From assembly GCF_002532075.1 (NCBI RefSeq), contig NZ_LYXE01000036.1, forward strand, positions 1 through 64,000: a stretch of 64,000 bases of DNA. The letters run 5' to 3'. Below, one piece after another: positions 23,433 through 32,107 of the stretch. Origin of the DNA: Candidatus Chloroploca asiatica. GTDB taxonomy: Bacteria; Chloroflexota; Chloroflexia; Chloroflexales; Chloroflexaceae. The notes beneath the pieces are model-generated. The model was not told the DNA's origin. It did no database searches and was given only the letters and a program-made list of their open reading frames with translations. Each line of letters opens with the position of its first letter. Position 1 is the first letter of the stretch. The position numbers and the translations under genes were made by a program.

Positions 23433-24866
23433 TCCGTTTCTTTTTCGCCACACCATTTCGTCAGGCTTGACGAAATAGTGTGGCGAAATCGTATGTTTCC
23501 TGTCGTTGTAATGGCGCGTGTGCGGCACCATCACCGCTTCTTGCCCGGGATGCTCGAACCGCGTTGACTTCTGCCCGCCAATTTCGTCATGCCTTTTCGT
23601 CACCGATGACGAAATCGGCGTGGAAATGCTCCCCTCCCAGTCGGCTGTCTCCGGCGCCGAAGACGTCGGGGGATTGGGCGGGGGCGCCGTTGTCGCAGCG
23701 CCAGGGTCTCCCTCAGTTAACAGCCCGTCGAGGATGTTGACCGCCTCGCGCTGCACTTCGGGGAGCACGTGCCCGTAGGTGTTCATCGTGGTCGAGATTT
23801 GGGAATGGCCCAGGATCTCCATCACCACGCGCGGGTGAATATCTTGCTTGATCATCAGTGTGGCGCAGGTGTGGCGCAGGTCATGAAAACGGACGGTCTT
23901 CGGCAGGCCGGCCTTCTCCAGCAGCGCCTTGAAGTGCTCCGTCAGGCTCTCTGGTGCGAGTGGCGTGCCAATACGCGAGGTGAAAACCATCCCGCTCTTG
24001 CTCCAGTTTGCCGCAGCCTTCTGCTCGGCCTCCTGACACGCGCGGTGTTGCTTCAGCGCGTTCACCAGGCGCAGCGGCAGGGCAATCGTGCGGACACTGG
24101 CCTCGGTCTTGGTCGTGCTGCGCTCTAAGCGACCATTCTGGCGCTGCAATGAGCCAGAGATGCAGATTGTGGCCCCGACCAGATCGACATCCTCCCAGCG
24201 CAGCCCGAGGATTTCGCCTTTTCGTGGACCGAGCCCCAGGGCAATACGGTAGAGTGCCTCCAGACGATCCCCCTGGACAGTGTCAAGGAGTTTCTGCGCC
24301 TGGACCGTCGTGAGCGGCTGGGCTTTGAATGTGACCTTGCCAGGGATGTCCACCAGGGTGGCGACATTGCGCACGACGTAGCCGTAGCGGAGGGCCTGAT
24401 TCAGGGCGCAGCGCAGCGTTGCCCGCACGTTGCGGATGGAGTTGGACGAGAGCCCGTTGTCTGCCAGATGGTTGAGCATCTTCTGGACGTGGTCAGGAGT
24501 GAGCCCGGTGAGTTGAAGCGTGCCTACCGCTGGAATGATGTGGTGCTGGACGTCCTGGGCATACTTGGCGTACGTTCGCACGCGCACCTGGCGCTTGACG
24601 GTCTCCTCAAGCCAGGTCTTCAGGAACTGCGTAACGGTCTGTTGCTGCGGCGTCAGATTGACGCCGGCGGCCTGGTCGCGATGGATGGCCTTCAGTTTGG
24701 CCGCAACCTCTTTGCGGGTCTTCCCGTAGATCACTTTGCGCGTGCGCTTGCCATTGACCAGGCCCAGGTCGACGGACGCGCACCACTTGCTGTCGCTGTC
24801 GCGCTGGTAGATGGCCCCTTCTCCGTTGCCGCGCCGTTGTCCTGCCGATGTTGTGTCTTGACAAAT
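23055..24866 (-). CDS. int: phage-type tyrosine integrase
   Basis: The N-terminus has an arm-type DNA-binding region (NGEGAIYQRDSDSKW…NGKRTRKVIYGKTRKEV). A core-binding SAM-like domain follows, and then a catalytic domain with Arg in GPRKGEILGLRWEDVD, HDLRHTCATLMI, LGHSQISTTMNTYGH and the Tyr nucleophile in TMNTYGH. No ATG or GTG precedes the arm domain in frame; an ATT at 24864-24866 with AAGGTGGAG 2 nt upstream is the only start that includes it, otherwise GTG at 24734 is used. After the catalytic domain the frame continues about 150 residues beyond normal length and 378 bp into the convergent AlbA_2-type gene, so the native stop is probably lost. Confidence 0.75.
   Translation of the reverse strand: MCQDTTSAGQRRGNGEGAIYQRDSDSKWCASVDLGLVNGKRTRKVIYGKTRKEVAAKLKAIHRDQAAGVNLTPQQQTVTQFLKTWLEETVKRQVRVRTYAKYAQDVQHHIIPAVGTLQLTGLTPDHVQKMLNHLADNGLSSNSIRNVRATLRCALNQALRYGYVVRNVATLVDIPGKVTFKAQPLTTVQAQKLLDTVQGDRLEALYRIALGLGPRKGEILGLRWEDVDLVGATICISGSLQRQNGRLERSTTKTEASVRTIALPLRLVNALKQHRACQEAEQKAAANWSKSGMVFTSRIGTPLAPESLTEHFKALLEKAGLPKTVRFHDLRHTCATLMIKQDIHPRVVMEILGHSQISTTMNTYGHVLPEVQREAVNILDGLLTEGDPGAATTAPPPNPPTSSAPETADWEGSISTPISSSVTKRHDEIGGQKSTRFEHPGQEAVMVPHTRHYNDRKHTISPHYFVKPDEMVWRKRNGSGQVETFRPALSTGNEQPVRGKFGQVTQAGAWRDTRRDTVLAGADAPGHPHHLQRLQLALVQPFRLHPLPTIAEGHDEVEVLGELRRRQAQGFHLAEHKADTGANALHVPRQIAEQAGQYRVTRH
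23444..23487. terminator. 20-bp inverted repeat between convergent genes
   Basis: The arm 23444-23463 (TTCGCCACACCATTTCGTCA) pairs with 23468-23487 with one mismatch and a GGCT loop. It lies 12 nt after the stop of the plus-strand gene and is preceded by TTTCTTTTT. It can work as a terminator for the plus-strand gene or in both directions. Its TTTCGTCA core is repeated nearby. Confidence 0.6.
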
Positions 24867-24898
24867 GGCTCCACCTTAATCGTTCACTGGTGTCCACG

Positions 24899-24946
24899 CA
24901 CCCCCGCTGCGCACCGCGCTGCCTAAAGCGGTGCGCAGCGGGGGTG
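24899..24946. repeat. 19-bp perfect inverted repeat upstream of int
   Basis: CACCCCCGCTGCGCACCGC (24899-24917) and its exact complement at 24928-24946 flank a 10-nt centre (GCTGCCTAAA). It lies about 35 bp upstream of the first integrase codon. It may be a recombinase binding or attachment structure, or a terminator shielding the gene. Confidence 0.65.
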
Positions 24947-25669
24947 TTGCGGTGTGAGGGCGCGGCGCAGGGCTGCACGGCGGTCAATGGGGGGCAGGGA
25001 TGGCGTGGGTGCGGTGCTTGGCAGAACATGCGGTCAGGGCAATGGGGCGTGCGCGTGCGGTATGTTGGCTCCCGCGAGCGCATGCCTCTGAGCATGCGCG
25101 TTTTCGGAGGTTTTGCCCCGATCCCGCTGGTAGACCCGTTGCGTGATCGTCGCAAGATGCGCTCGCCCGGCCCCTTGGTTCACGGGTTCACGCAGCGGTG
25201 CCAAGCCCCGTTTCGGCCTCCCCGGATAACGCCATGCTTTACGACCTTTACGAGTCGTTTTCTTTGTGCTTTTTTCCACAAAAAAACATGTCACTGCTGC
25301 GTGGATGGTTTTTAACCAAACAGGACTGATTTCTATGCTATCTTCATCGTGCCCATCTTCCCTCTCGCGACGCCGACCTGGGCCGACGACCGAGCTGCTC
25401 CTGCATCAGGGTGCTCGTTGTTGTCGGTGTGACTGAGCGTGGTGATCTCCGCGGCCCGTCACCTGCATGCTGCATCTTGCTCCTCGTCCCGGTTGTTGAC
25501 GTGCCACCAAGTCTGATTCCGTGTCCATCCGTGACGATGCGCTGCCTCTTGCCACGCGGCGAGGGGAGGGCGCCAGAGGTGGTCGCCGAAGCCCCCACCA
25601 GCCATAGCAGGGGGGCGGGACTGGCTCCGGGTGATCGGTGTCGTTCGCCCGTGCCAGAGAAAGCCAGCG
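24947..25669. other. 720 bp without a supported gene
   Basis: Open frames here lack ribosome-binding sites and family character. One 8-bp perfect palindrome (GCGCATGC-CTCTGA-GCATGCGC, 25078-25099) and an A/T-rich patch (25255-25330) stand out. The patch may carry a promoter, but I see no convincing -10/-35 pair. Confidence 0.5.
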
Positions 25670-26194
25670 ATGCAGCTTCGGAGCCTCGGAAGCATGGTGG
25701 GAAGTCTGGCCGCAGGCCCGGTTGGGGCGCTGCTCGGCGGCCTGGCGGGGGGCCTCGTCAGCGCAGCGGCCGACCAGGTGCTCCCCGGTGCGTCGGGGAT
25801 CCTCGCCAATGCGCTCAGCGCATCGGGCAGCGAGGCGCTGCAGACGGCGGGGCTCCGGTTGCGGGAGGGCAGCACCCCGGCTGAGCGGGCACACCTGAAT
25901 CACGATCTGCAGACTGCCTTGCGTGCGGCATGTCTGGCGGCCCTGCACGACCTGGGTGGGGCGGTCAGTTTTCCTGCGGCGTGGATGCCCGCCCCCACCC
26001 TCCGCTCAGGGAGAACGTTTTGGGCTGGCGATAGCCTTTCCCTCCCACCCGCCCCTCGCCCCCACCAGGGTGGAGGGGCGTTTTCCTGCACCGCCATCAG
26101 GTGTTTGGGCATCACCGCTCCTCGCTCCCACCAGGGAATCAGGAGACAGGGGGGCGAGCTTCCGCCACTGCTAGGCGGCCAAGCGCTCAGGTAG
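25670..26194 (+). CDS. truncated hypothetical protein with glycine-rich N-terminal helix
   Basis: The frame opens MQLRSLGSMVGSLAAGPVGA followed by LLGGLAGGLVSAAADQVLPG, a glycine/alanine-rich amphipathic segment. It continues with SGILANALSASGSEAL and RAHLNHDLQTALRAACLAAL, two helical segments typical of the start of large P-loop or repeat proteins. After about 105 residues (AVSFPAAW) it becomes proline-rich residues of low coding quality (CCCACC-type runs). It is probably the 5' stub of a larger gene. There is no strong ribosome-binding site. Confidence 0.4.
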   Translation: MQLRSLGSMVGSLAAGPVGALLGGLAGGLVSAAADQVLPGASGILANALSASGSEALQTAGLRLREGSTPAERAHLNHDLQTALRAACLAALHDLGGAVSFPAAWMPAPTLRSGRTFWAGDSLSLPPAPRPHQGGGAFSCTAIRCLGITAPRSHQGIRRQGGELPPLLGGQALR

Positions 26195-26239
26195 GCTCGA
26201 AGTCAAGGGAGACACATAGCGACAAAGGAGTGCAAGACC

Positions 26240-27784
26240 ATGCAACGTTTCTCACTGGTGTTGGGGATCCTCATCGTTGCGCTGCTGCTGGCGCTGCCTG
26301 CTGCGCCGTCTGGCGTGCAGGCCCAGGCGGATCAGGGGCGGATTGTGTTTGTTTCGTATCACGAAGCAGAAGGTAAGCGTGCGATCTCGGTCATCAATCC
26401 CGATGGGAGTGGCCTCACCCGCTTGACTTCGTTTGATACTCGAGGTGATTATGCGCATCCGGTCTGGTCGCCGGATGGAAGCCAGATTGCTTTTACTATC
26501 TATCAACAGTTTAGAGCCGATGCCTGGCACAGCGATATCTATGTCATGCAAGCCGATGGCAGCAATATCAGACGCCTGACGAGATTGGATTGGGCGTCTC
26601 AGCCAGTTTGGTCGCCTGATGGTCAACGCATCGCTTTTATTTATAGCGAAAATGAATCGGCAAGAAAGCTTTTCACGATGCGTTCTGATGGATCAGACAT
26701 CGTTGAAATACCGATATTCTTTCAACTTAATAACGAACGGCCAAATTGGATCGCTGATCTTGCTTGGCATCCTGATGGGAATAGAATTTCTTTCTCATCT
26801 GTGGATGTACGCGAGGGAGAAGGTGTTACATATCATTATAACTACTCAGCTATTTATATAGTTGATAAAAATGGCGGTGCTGCTCAGTTCTTAACAGCAG
26901 GTAGCGCCCCAGCATGGTCACCCGATGGTAGCCGCTTGGCGTTCATCGCTAATACCGCTGGTGATGTTGGCTTCTTGTTTGTAATGCCTGCTGATGGTTC
27001 TAGCGCAGCTCGCTGGATCAACGAAGACGATTTTTTTGAGGCTTATGAGCCCACATGGTCTCCTGACGGCAGCAAAATAGCTTATTACGGCATGGAGTTG
27101 GGAGGAATTGGCATTTTTATCGTCAACGCCGACGGATCAGGGCGGTTTAAGCTCGTTGATGATGGTCGCTCCCCCAACTGGTCGCGCCCAGCCGGGTCGC
27201 CTGCACCAGCCCCACCGCCCCCGGCGGGTGACGAGCGCTGTTTTGCCGAGACCGGTTTCTGCATTGCGGGGCGCATCCGTAGCTACTGGGAGCAGAATGG
27301 CGGCTTGCCGGTCTTTGGCTTCCCGCTAACGGAGCAGCGCGAGGAGATGATTGAGGGGCGGGCGATCCAGGTGCAGTGGTTCGAGCGCAATCGCCTCGAG
27401 TTGCACCCGGCCAACCCGCGCCCCTACGATGTGCTGCTGGGGCGGCTCGGTGCGGATCGTTTAGCACAGCGCGGTTACGACTGGCAGGCGGTCGCACCCG
27501 AAACGCCCCAGACTGGCTGCCGCTTCTTCGTCGAGACGGGGCGCAACGTCTGTGGCGACATTCTGGCCGCCTGGCGCGCTAATGGCCTTGAACTCGACGG
27601 GCGTCCCGGTTTTAGCGAAAGCGAAAACCTGGCGCTCTTCGGCCTGCCGCTCACCGGCCTGATCACGGAGCAGTTGAGCGACGGACGCGAGTACCAGGTG
27701 CAATACTTCGAACGTGCCCGCTTCGAGCTACACCCCGAGAATGCGCCCCCCCTACCACGTTTTGCTGGGCCTGTTGGGGAGTGA
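26240..27784 (+). CDS. secreted TolB-like PD40 propeller protein with 3' frameshift
   Basis: A 514-aa protein. The signal peptide is MQRFSLVLGILIVALLLALP…VQA. Six PD40/TolB blades follow, each with a DGSxxxRLT or WSPDGSQIAF pattern (for example HPVWSPDGSQIAFTIY). After a Pro-rich linker, the last 180 residues contain two copies of a Chloroflexota-type domain (CFAETGFCIAGRIRSYWEQN, then CRFFVETGRNVCGDILAAWR). The end is shifted: a run of seven C at 27746-27752 throws the frame into PLPRFAGPVGE, while one C fewer gives PPYHVLLGLLGSEVRGGR with a stop at 27801-27803, like the PYDVLLGRLGADRL of the first copy. Confidence 0.8.
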   Translation: MQRFSLVLGILIVALLLALPAAPSGVQAQADQGRIVFVSYHEAEGKRAISVINPDGSGLTRLTSFDTRGDYAHPVWSPDGSQIAFTIYQQFRADAWHSDIYVMQADGSNIRRLTRLDWASQPVWSPDGQRIAFIYSENESARKLFTMRSDGSDIVEIPIFFQLNNERPNWIADLAWHPDGNRISFSSVDVREGEGVTYHYNYSAIYIVDKNGGAAQFLTAGSAPAWSPDGSRLAFIANTAGDVGFLFVMPADGSSAARWINEDDFFEAYEPTWSPDGSKIAYYGMELGGIGIFIVNADGSGRFKLVDDGRSPNWSRPAGSPAPAPPPPAGDERCFAETGFCIAGRIRSYWEQNGGLPVFGFPLTEQREEMIEGRAIQVQWFERNRLELHPANPRPYDVLLGRLGADRLAQRGYDWQAVAPETPQTGCRFFVETGRNVCGDILAAWRANGLELDGRPGFSESENLALFGLPLTGLITEQLSDGREYQVQYFERARFELHPENAPPLPRFAGPVGE

Positions 27785-27861
27785 GGTGCGGGGTGGACGG
27801 TAGGCGGCAAAAGTAGTTGGTTAGCGTCGGCACCATAGCAGTAATCAGTAAGGAGAAGCTT

Positions 27862-30207
27862 ATGAAACTGCACCTCTTGAGGAAAAATGCGCTCGGAACG
27901 CTGGCAGTCTTCGCGCTACTTGTGTATCTCTGCTCACTGACACCGTTTTCCCGTGTGCAGGCGTCTGGTGTTATCTCTGACTGGACGCCGATGACGATAA
28001 CCGATTGGGCTGGACTAAATGGTGTCTGGGGTAGTAGCGCCAGCGATGTCTATGCAGTCGGTGAAAAAGGCACCATCCTGCATTACGACGGCAGGGAATG
28101 GCAGCAGATGATCAGCGGGACGAGTACGCAAGATGGCGTGGTGTTAAACAGTGTCTGGGGGAGCAGCAACCGTGATATTTTCGTGGTCGGAAGAGGTTTC
28201 AGCACGACGAGTGGGCTAATCCTGCATTACAACGGCGAGGAATGGCAGCAGATGCCTAGTGGCACAAGAACGCCGTGGCTTTATGGGGTATGGGGTAGCA
28301 GTGTTAGCAATGTTTATGCAGTGGGCCACGCTGGCACGATCCTCCACTACAACGGCAATAGCTGGAGTCCGATAGCGAGTGGGACAAGCAGTGCTCTGAA
28401 GGGCATCTGGGGCAGTGGGCCGAACGACGTGTTTGTTGTGGGCGACTCTGGCCTGATTATGCACTATAACGGTGTATCTTGGAGTGAGACGACCGCAACG
28501 GATTGGCCAATCAATAGCGTCTGGGGCACAAGTGCTAGCAATGTGTTTGCCGTTGGCAGTGGGGGGATTCTGCACTACAACGGCATTGGTTGGCGCTTGA
28601 TACCAAGCGGGACAACAGGCGAGTTGCGTAGTGCGTGGGGCAGTGGGCCAAACGATGTGTATGCAGTCGGCGATGATTACTACAACAAAGGCACTATCTA
28701 CCACTACAACGGTAGTAGATGGGAATTTATTGATAATTTTGGATGGCGAGTGAATTCTGTATGGGTTTCAGACACGAGTAACGCATTTTTTGTTGGCAGG
28801 AGAAGTACAGTAGGTTTTATTGTACACCATAAAGACAGCAATTGGCATGTGATGGACTATAACAATTTGAACGACATGGATTATGATGCTATGTGGGGCA
28901 CAAGTGATCATAACATCTTTGCGGTAAGAGACCAAACCAGCAGTCAACATCGACCGATCTTACACTACGATGGAATGAATTGGAAGGTCATGCCCGTCCC
29001 GATGAATTACTATCATGCTTCTCTGTACGACATCTGGGGTAGCAGTGCTAGCGATGTCTTTGCCGTGGGATATACATGGCCTTCCAACGGCTGGAATGGC
29101 ACGATCCTCCACTACGATGGTAATAACTGGGAAGCTATGACCAGTGGGACGGACATGCGACTGTATAGCATATGGGGTAGTAGTGCCAGCGATGTCTTTG
29201 CCGTCGGCTGGAATGGCACGATCCTCCACTACGATGGTAATAACTGGGAAGCTATGACCAGTGGGACGGACATGACACTGTATGGTATATGGGGTAGTAG
29301 TGCCAGCGACGTCTTTGCCGTCGGCCGGAGTGGCACGATCCTCCACTATAACGGGAGTAGCTGGAGTCCAATAGAGAGTGGGACATCGCGTTTTCTAAGG
29401 GCCGTCTGGGGCAGCGGCCCGAATGACGTGTTTGTTGTGGGCGACTCTGGCCTGATTATGCACTATAACGGGAGTAGCTGGAACTCCATGGCGAGTGGGA
29501 CGACCCGAGATCTGTATAGTCTATGGGGCAGCAGCGCCAACGATGTCTATGCCGTCGGCCAGAGTGGCACGATCCTCCACTACGATGGCCGAGAATGGCA
29601 ACCGATGATCGCGGCACCAGACGAAGAGTTTTCCGGGATGTGGGGCAGTGGCACAAGTAATGTATTATTCGGGCTGGGGAAGTATAGCATATTCCAATAT
29701 GTCTCCATTCCTCAGATTGTAGTTAGCTCGCCGCAAGTCGCCGCTGGAAGTATCAACCCAGGCAGTCGCCATAACCTGCTTTACGCGCTCAAACTCGATG
29801 TCACGAGTGGCGATACTATCCTGAACGATTTGAAACTCACCACACAAGGTACGTATCGGGCCGGTGAGATTACCAATCTGCGGCTATGGTATTCGAGCGA
29901 CGCCACCTTCGATCCAGTTAATGACACACTGCTTGGTCGTGTCAACATCCCTACCGCACGCGGAGGAGTCCAGACCTTCTCCAGTTTCAACCGGCAGAAG
30001 TTGACCCAAAACAGCAGTAGCTACCTGTTTGTCACTGCTGATGTTGCTGCGGATGCACAAGCAGGGAGCACGGTCGCGATCACCGGGCCTTCAATGAGAG
30101 ACATCAGCTTCTCCGTTGGCATCGGCACAGGCGTACTTGGTAACGGCGGCGCACAGGATATTAGCTCTAGTGCAAAGAAGGTCTACCTGCCGCTCGTGTG
30201 GCGCTAG
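27862..30207 (+). CDS. secreted WGSS-type beta-propeller repeat protein
   Basis: A 781-aa protein, start ATG 27862 with AAGGAG 7 nt upstream. A signal peptide (residues 1-35, ending RVQA) is followed by about 14 blades of 40-46 residues with the consensus VWGSSASDVYAVGxxGTILH YDGxxWxxMxSGT. Each blade pairs a WGSS/DVxAVG strand with an ILHYNG strand. The last 170 residues form a beta-sandwich-like domain (NDLKLTTQGTYRAGEITNLR). The final residues are VYLPLVWR. Two adjacent blades share a 69-nt identical segment, so the array is still changing by duplication. The role is probably surface recognition or matrix binding; the ligand is unknown. Confidence 0.82.
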   Translation: MKLHLLRKNALGTLAVFALLVYLCSLTPFSRVQASGVISDWTPMTITDWAGLNGVWGSSASDVYAVGEKGTILHYDGREWQQMISGTSTQDGVVLNSVWGSSNRDIFVVGRGFSTTSGLILHYNGEEWQQMPSGTRTPWLYGVWGSSVSNVYAVGHAGTILHYNGNSWSPIASGTSSALKGIWGSGPNDVFVVGDSGLIMHYNGVSWSETTATDWPINSVWGTSASNVFAVGSGGILHYNGIGWRLIPSGTTGELRSAWGSGPNDVYAVGDDYYNKGTIYHYNGSRWEFIDNFGWRVNSVWVSDTSNAFFVGRRSTVGFIVHHKDSNWHVMDYNNLNDMDYDAMWGTSDHNIFAVRDQTSSQHRPILHYDGMNWKVMPVPMNYYHASLYDIWGSSASDVFAVGYTWPSNGWNGTILHYDGNNWEAMTSGTDMRLYSIWGSSASDVFAVGWNGTILHYDGNNWEAMTSGTDMTLYGIWGSSASDVFAVGRSGTILHYNGSSWSPIESGTSRFLRAVWGSGPNDVFVVGDSGLIMHYNGSSWNSMASGTTRDLYSLWGSSANDVYAVGQSGTILHYDGREWQPMIAAPDEEFSGMWGSGTSNVLFGLGKYSIFQYVSIPQIVVSSPQVAAGSINPGSRHNLLYALKLDVTSGDTILNDLKLTTQGTYRAGEITNLRLWYSSDATFDPVNDTLLGRVNIPTARGGVQTFSSFNRQKLTQNSSSYLFVTADVAADAQAGSTVAITGPSMRDISFSVGIGTGVLGNGGAQDISSSAKKVYLPLVWR
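29089..29274. repeat. 69-nt exact duplication inside the propeller gene
   Basis: Positions 29089-29157 and 29206-29274 are identical, starting GGCTGGAATGGCACGATCCT. The period of 117 nt equals one 39-residue blade, which indicates recent unequal crossing-over or gene conversion. Confidence 0.85.
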
Positions 30208-30297
30208 TATGTCAGTGGGCTGCGACTGTCCTGCTGCGATGCGGCTTTGCTGCACCGCAGCAAGACCATGTGGCATCAGCTTAAGGATAAAACTATC

Positions 30298-32085
30298 ATG
30301 ACGCACCGCTTTTTCACGTCGCTCGCGGCCTTGACGCTCTTCGTGCTCGTGTTGGTTGGCGGACTACCCGCGTTGCCTACTGCCGCCACTGCGGCACCGC
30401 CAGTCTTGGCTCAAGTGATCGCGGGATGGTCTCAAACGTGTGTGATCAATTCCGCCGGGCAATTGTACTGTTGGGGTGCAAGTTCAGAGGTGCCGAGCGA
30501 CCTTGGCACGGTTAGCCAGGTCAGCGTGGGTGGGGGTCACACCTGTGCGATGAAGGAAGACGGGGCGCTGCGCTGCTGGGGGTACAACGACGAAGGCCAG
30601 GCGACGGTGCCAGCCGACCTCGGCGCGGTCAGCCAGGTCAGCGTGGGTTCTCACACCTGTGCGGTGACGGTGGCAGGGGCAGTGCGCTGCTGGGGGTATA
30701 ACTTGCACGGCCAGACGACAGTACCAGCCGATCTCGGTGCAATCAACCAGGTCAGTACGGGTGCACATCACACCTGTGTGGTGACGGCGGCTGGGGCGCT
30801 GCGCTGCTGGGGGAACAACGAGTTCGGCCAGAGGACGGTACCGGGCGACCTCGACGCGATCAGCCAAGTCAGCGCCGGTTCGTTTCACACCTGTGCGCTA
30901 ACGACGGACGGGGGGGTGCGCTGCTGGGGGTATAACTTGTCCGGCCAGACGGAGGTGCCAGGCGATCTCGGGGTGGTCATCCAGGTCAGCGCGGGAAGAG
31001 ATCACACCTGTGCGCTAACGACAGACGGGGCGCTGCGCTGCTGGGGTTCTAACTCGCATGGACAGCTGAGGTTGCCGGCTGACCTTGGCCCGGTCAGCCA
31101 GGTCAGCGCCGGGAGTGGTGGGCATACCTGTGCGATAACGACAGACAGGGTGGTGCGCTGCTGGGGGGCAAACACGTACGGCCAGGCGACGGTACCGGCT
31201 GACCTTGGCCCGGTCGGCCAGGTCAGCACCGGTTTCGATCACACATGCGTGCTGACGGCGGATGGCGAGTTGCACTGCTGGGGGCGAAACGAGAATGACC
31301 AGACGAAGGTACGGGACGACCTCGGCGCGTTTAGTCAGGTCAGCGCAGGCGGAAGTCACACCTGTGCGATAACGACAGACGGGGCGCTGCACTGCTGGGG
31401 TTCCAACGGGAATGGCAAGGCGACGGTACCGGCTAACCTTGGCCCGGTCAGCCAGGTCAGCGCCGGTTCGTCTCACACCTGTGCGATAACGACAGACGGG
31501 GTGCTACGCTGCTGGGGATGGATGGGATCTGCGGCTGTGCCGGATAACCTCGGGGTGGTCAGCCAGGTCAGCGCGGGTTCTCACACCTGTGCGGTGACGG
31601 TGGCAGGGGCAGTGCGCTGCTGGGGAAGAAACAGTGAGGGCCAGGCGGAGGTGCCGAGCGACCTCGGCGCGGTCACCCAGGTCAGTGCAGATTGGCGGCA
31701 CACCTGTGCGGTGACGACAGACGGGTCGTTACGTTGCTGGGGGTGGAACGGAGGCGGCCAGGTAATGGTACCGCACGACCTTGGTACGGTCAGTCAGGTC
31801 AGCACGGGGTGGGAACACACCTGTGCAGTAACGACAGGCGGGGCGCTGCGCTGCTGGGGTTCTAACTCGCATGGACAGCTGAGGTTGCCGGCTGACCTTG
31901 GCCCGGTCAGCCAAGTCAGCGCCGGTCGGTTTCACACCTGTGCGATGACGGCGAACGGAGCATTGCGCTGCTGGGGGAGCAACGGCTCCGGCCAAACGAC
32001 GATCCCCCGCGATCCCTTGCGGGTCATTGAGATCGTGCCGCCAGACTTCAGGCACAGTGTGTACCTGCCGCTCCTTCAACGATGA
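30298..32085 (+). CDS. secreted RCC1-type (BLIP-II-like) propeller protein
   Basis: A 595-aa protein. MTHRFFTSLAALTLFVLVLV starts a signal peptide that ends near TAATA. About fourteen repeats of 36-38 residues follow, with consensus VSAGxxHTCAVTTDGALRCW GxNxxGQxxVPxDLGxVSQ. This is the RCC1 fold in its BLIP-II-like short form. Each repeat carries one Cys in HTCA and one in RCWG, so each blade may hold a disulfide. The tail is VYLPLLQR. AAGGA lies 11 nt before ATG 30298. A 74-nt segment is exactly duplicated (31027-31100 and 31840-31913), showing conversion between distant blades. Confidence 0.82.
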   Translation: MTHRFFTSLAALTLFVLVLVGGLPALPTAATAAPPVLAQVIAGWSQTCVINSAGQLYCWGASSEVPSDLGTVSQVSVGGGHTCAMKEDGALRCWGYNDEGQATVPADLGAVSQVSVGSHTCAVTVAGAVRCWGYNLHGQTTVPADLGAINQVSTGAHHTCVVTAAGALRCWGNNEFGQRTVPGDLDAISQVSAGSFHTCALTTDGGVRCWGYNLSGQTEVPGDLGVVIQVSAGRDHTCALTTDGALRCWGSNSHGQLRLPADLGPVSQVSAGSGGHTCAITTDRVVRCWGANTYGQATVPADLGPVGQVSTGFDHTCVLTADGELHCWGRNENDQTKVRDDLGAFSQVSAGGSHTCAITTDGALHCWGSNGNGKATVPANLGPVSQVSAGSSHTCAITTDGVLRCWGWMGSAAVPDNLGVVSQVSAGSHTCAVTVAGAVRCWGRNSEGQAEVPSDLGAVTQVSADWRHTCAVTTDGSLRCWGWNGGGQVMVPHDLGTVSQVSTGWEHTCAVTTGGALRCWGSNSHGQLRLPADLGPVSQVSAGRFHTCAMTANGALRCWGSNGSGQTTIPRDPLRVIEIVPPDFRHSVYLPLLQR

Positions 32086-32107
32086 GCGTCGAGACAAGGA
32101 AAAAACT

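Noticed and set aside
18972-24866. Integrative element between tRNA-Leu and the phage-type integrase
   Set aside because: No direct repeat of the tRNA 3' end (GGGTTCGAGTCCCGT) is found near the integrase; a GGTTCGAGCATCCCGG at about 23550 is too weak a match.
24848-25315. 155-codon plus-strand open frame upstream of int
   Set aside because: Cysteine- and arginine-rich translation of a GC-rich palindrome; no ribosome-binding site or family.
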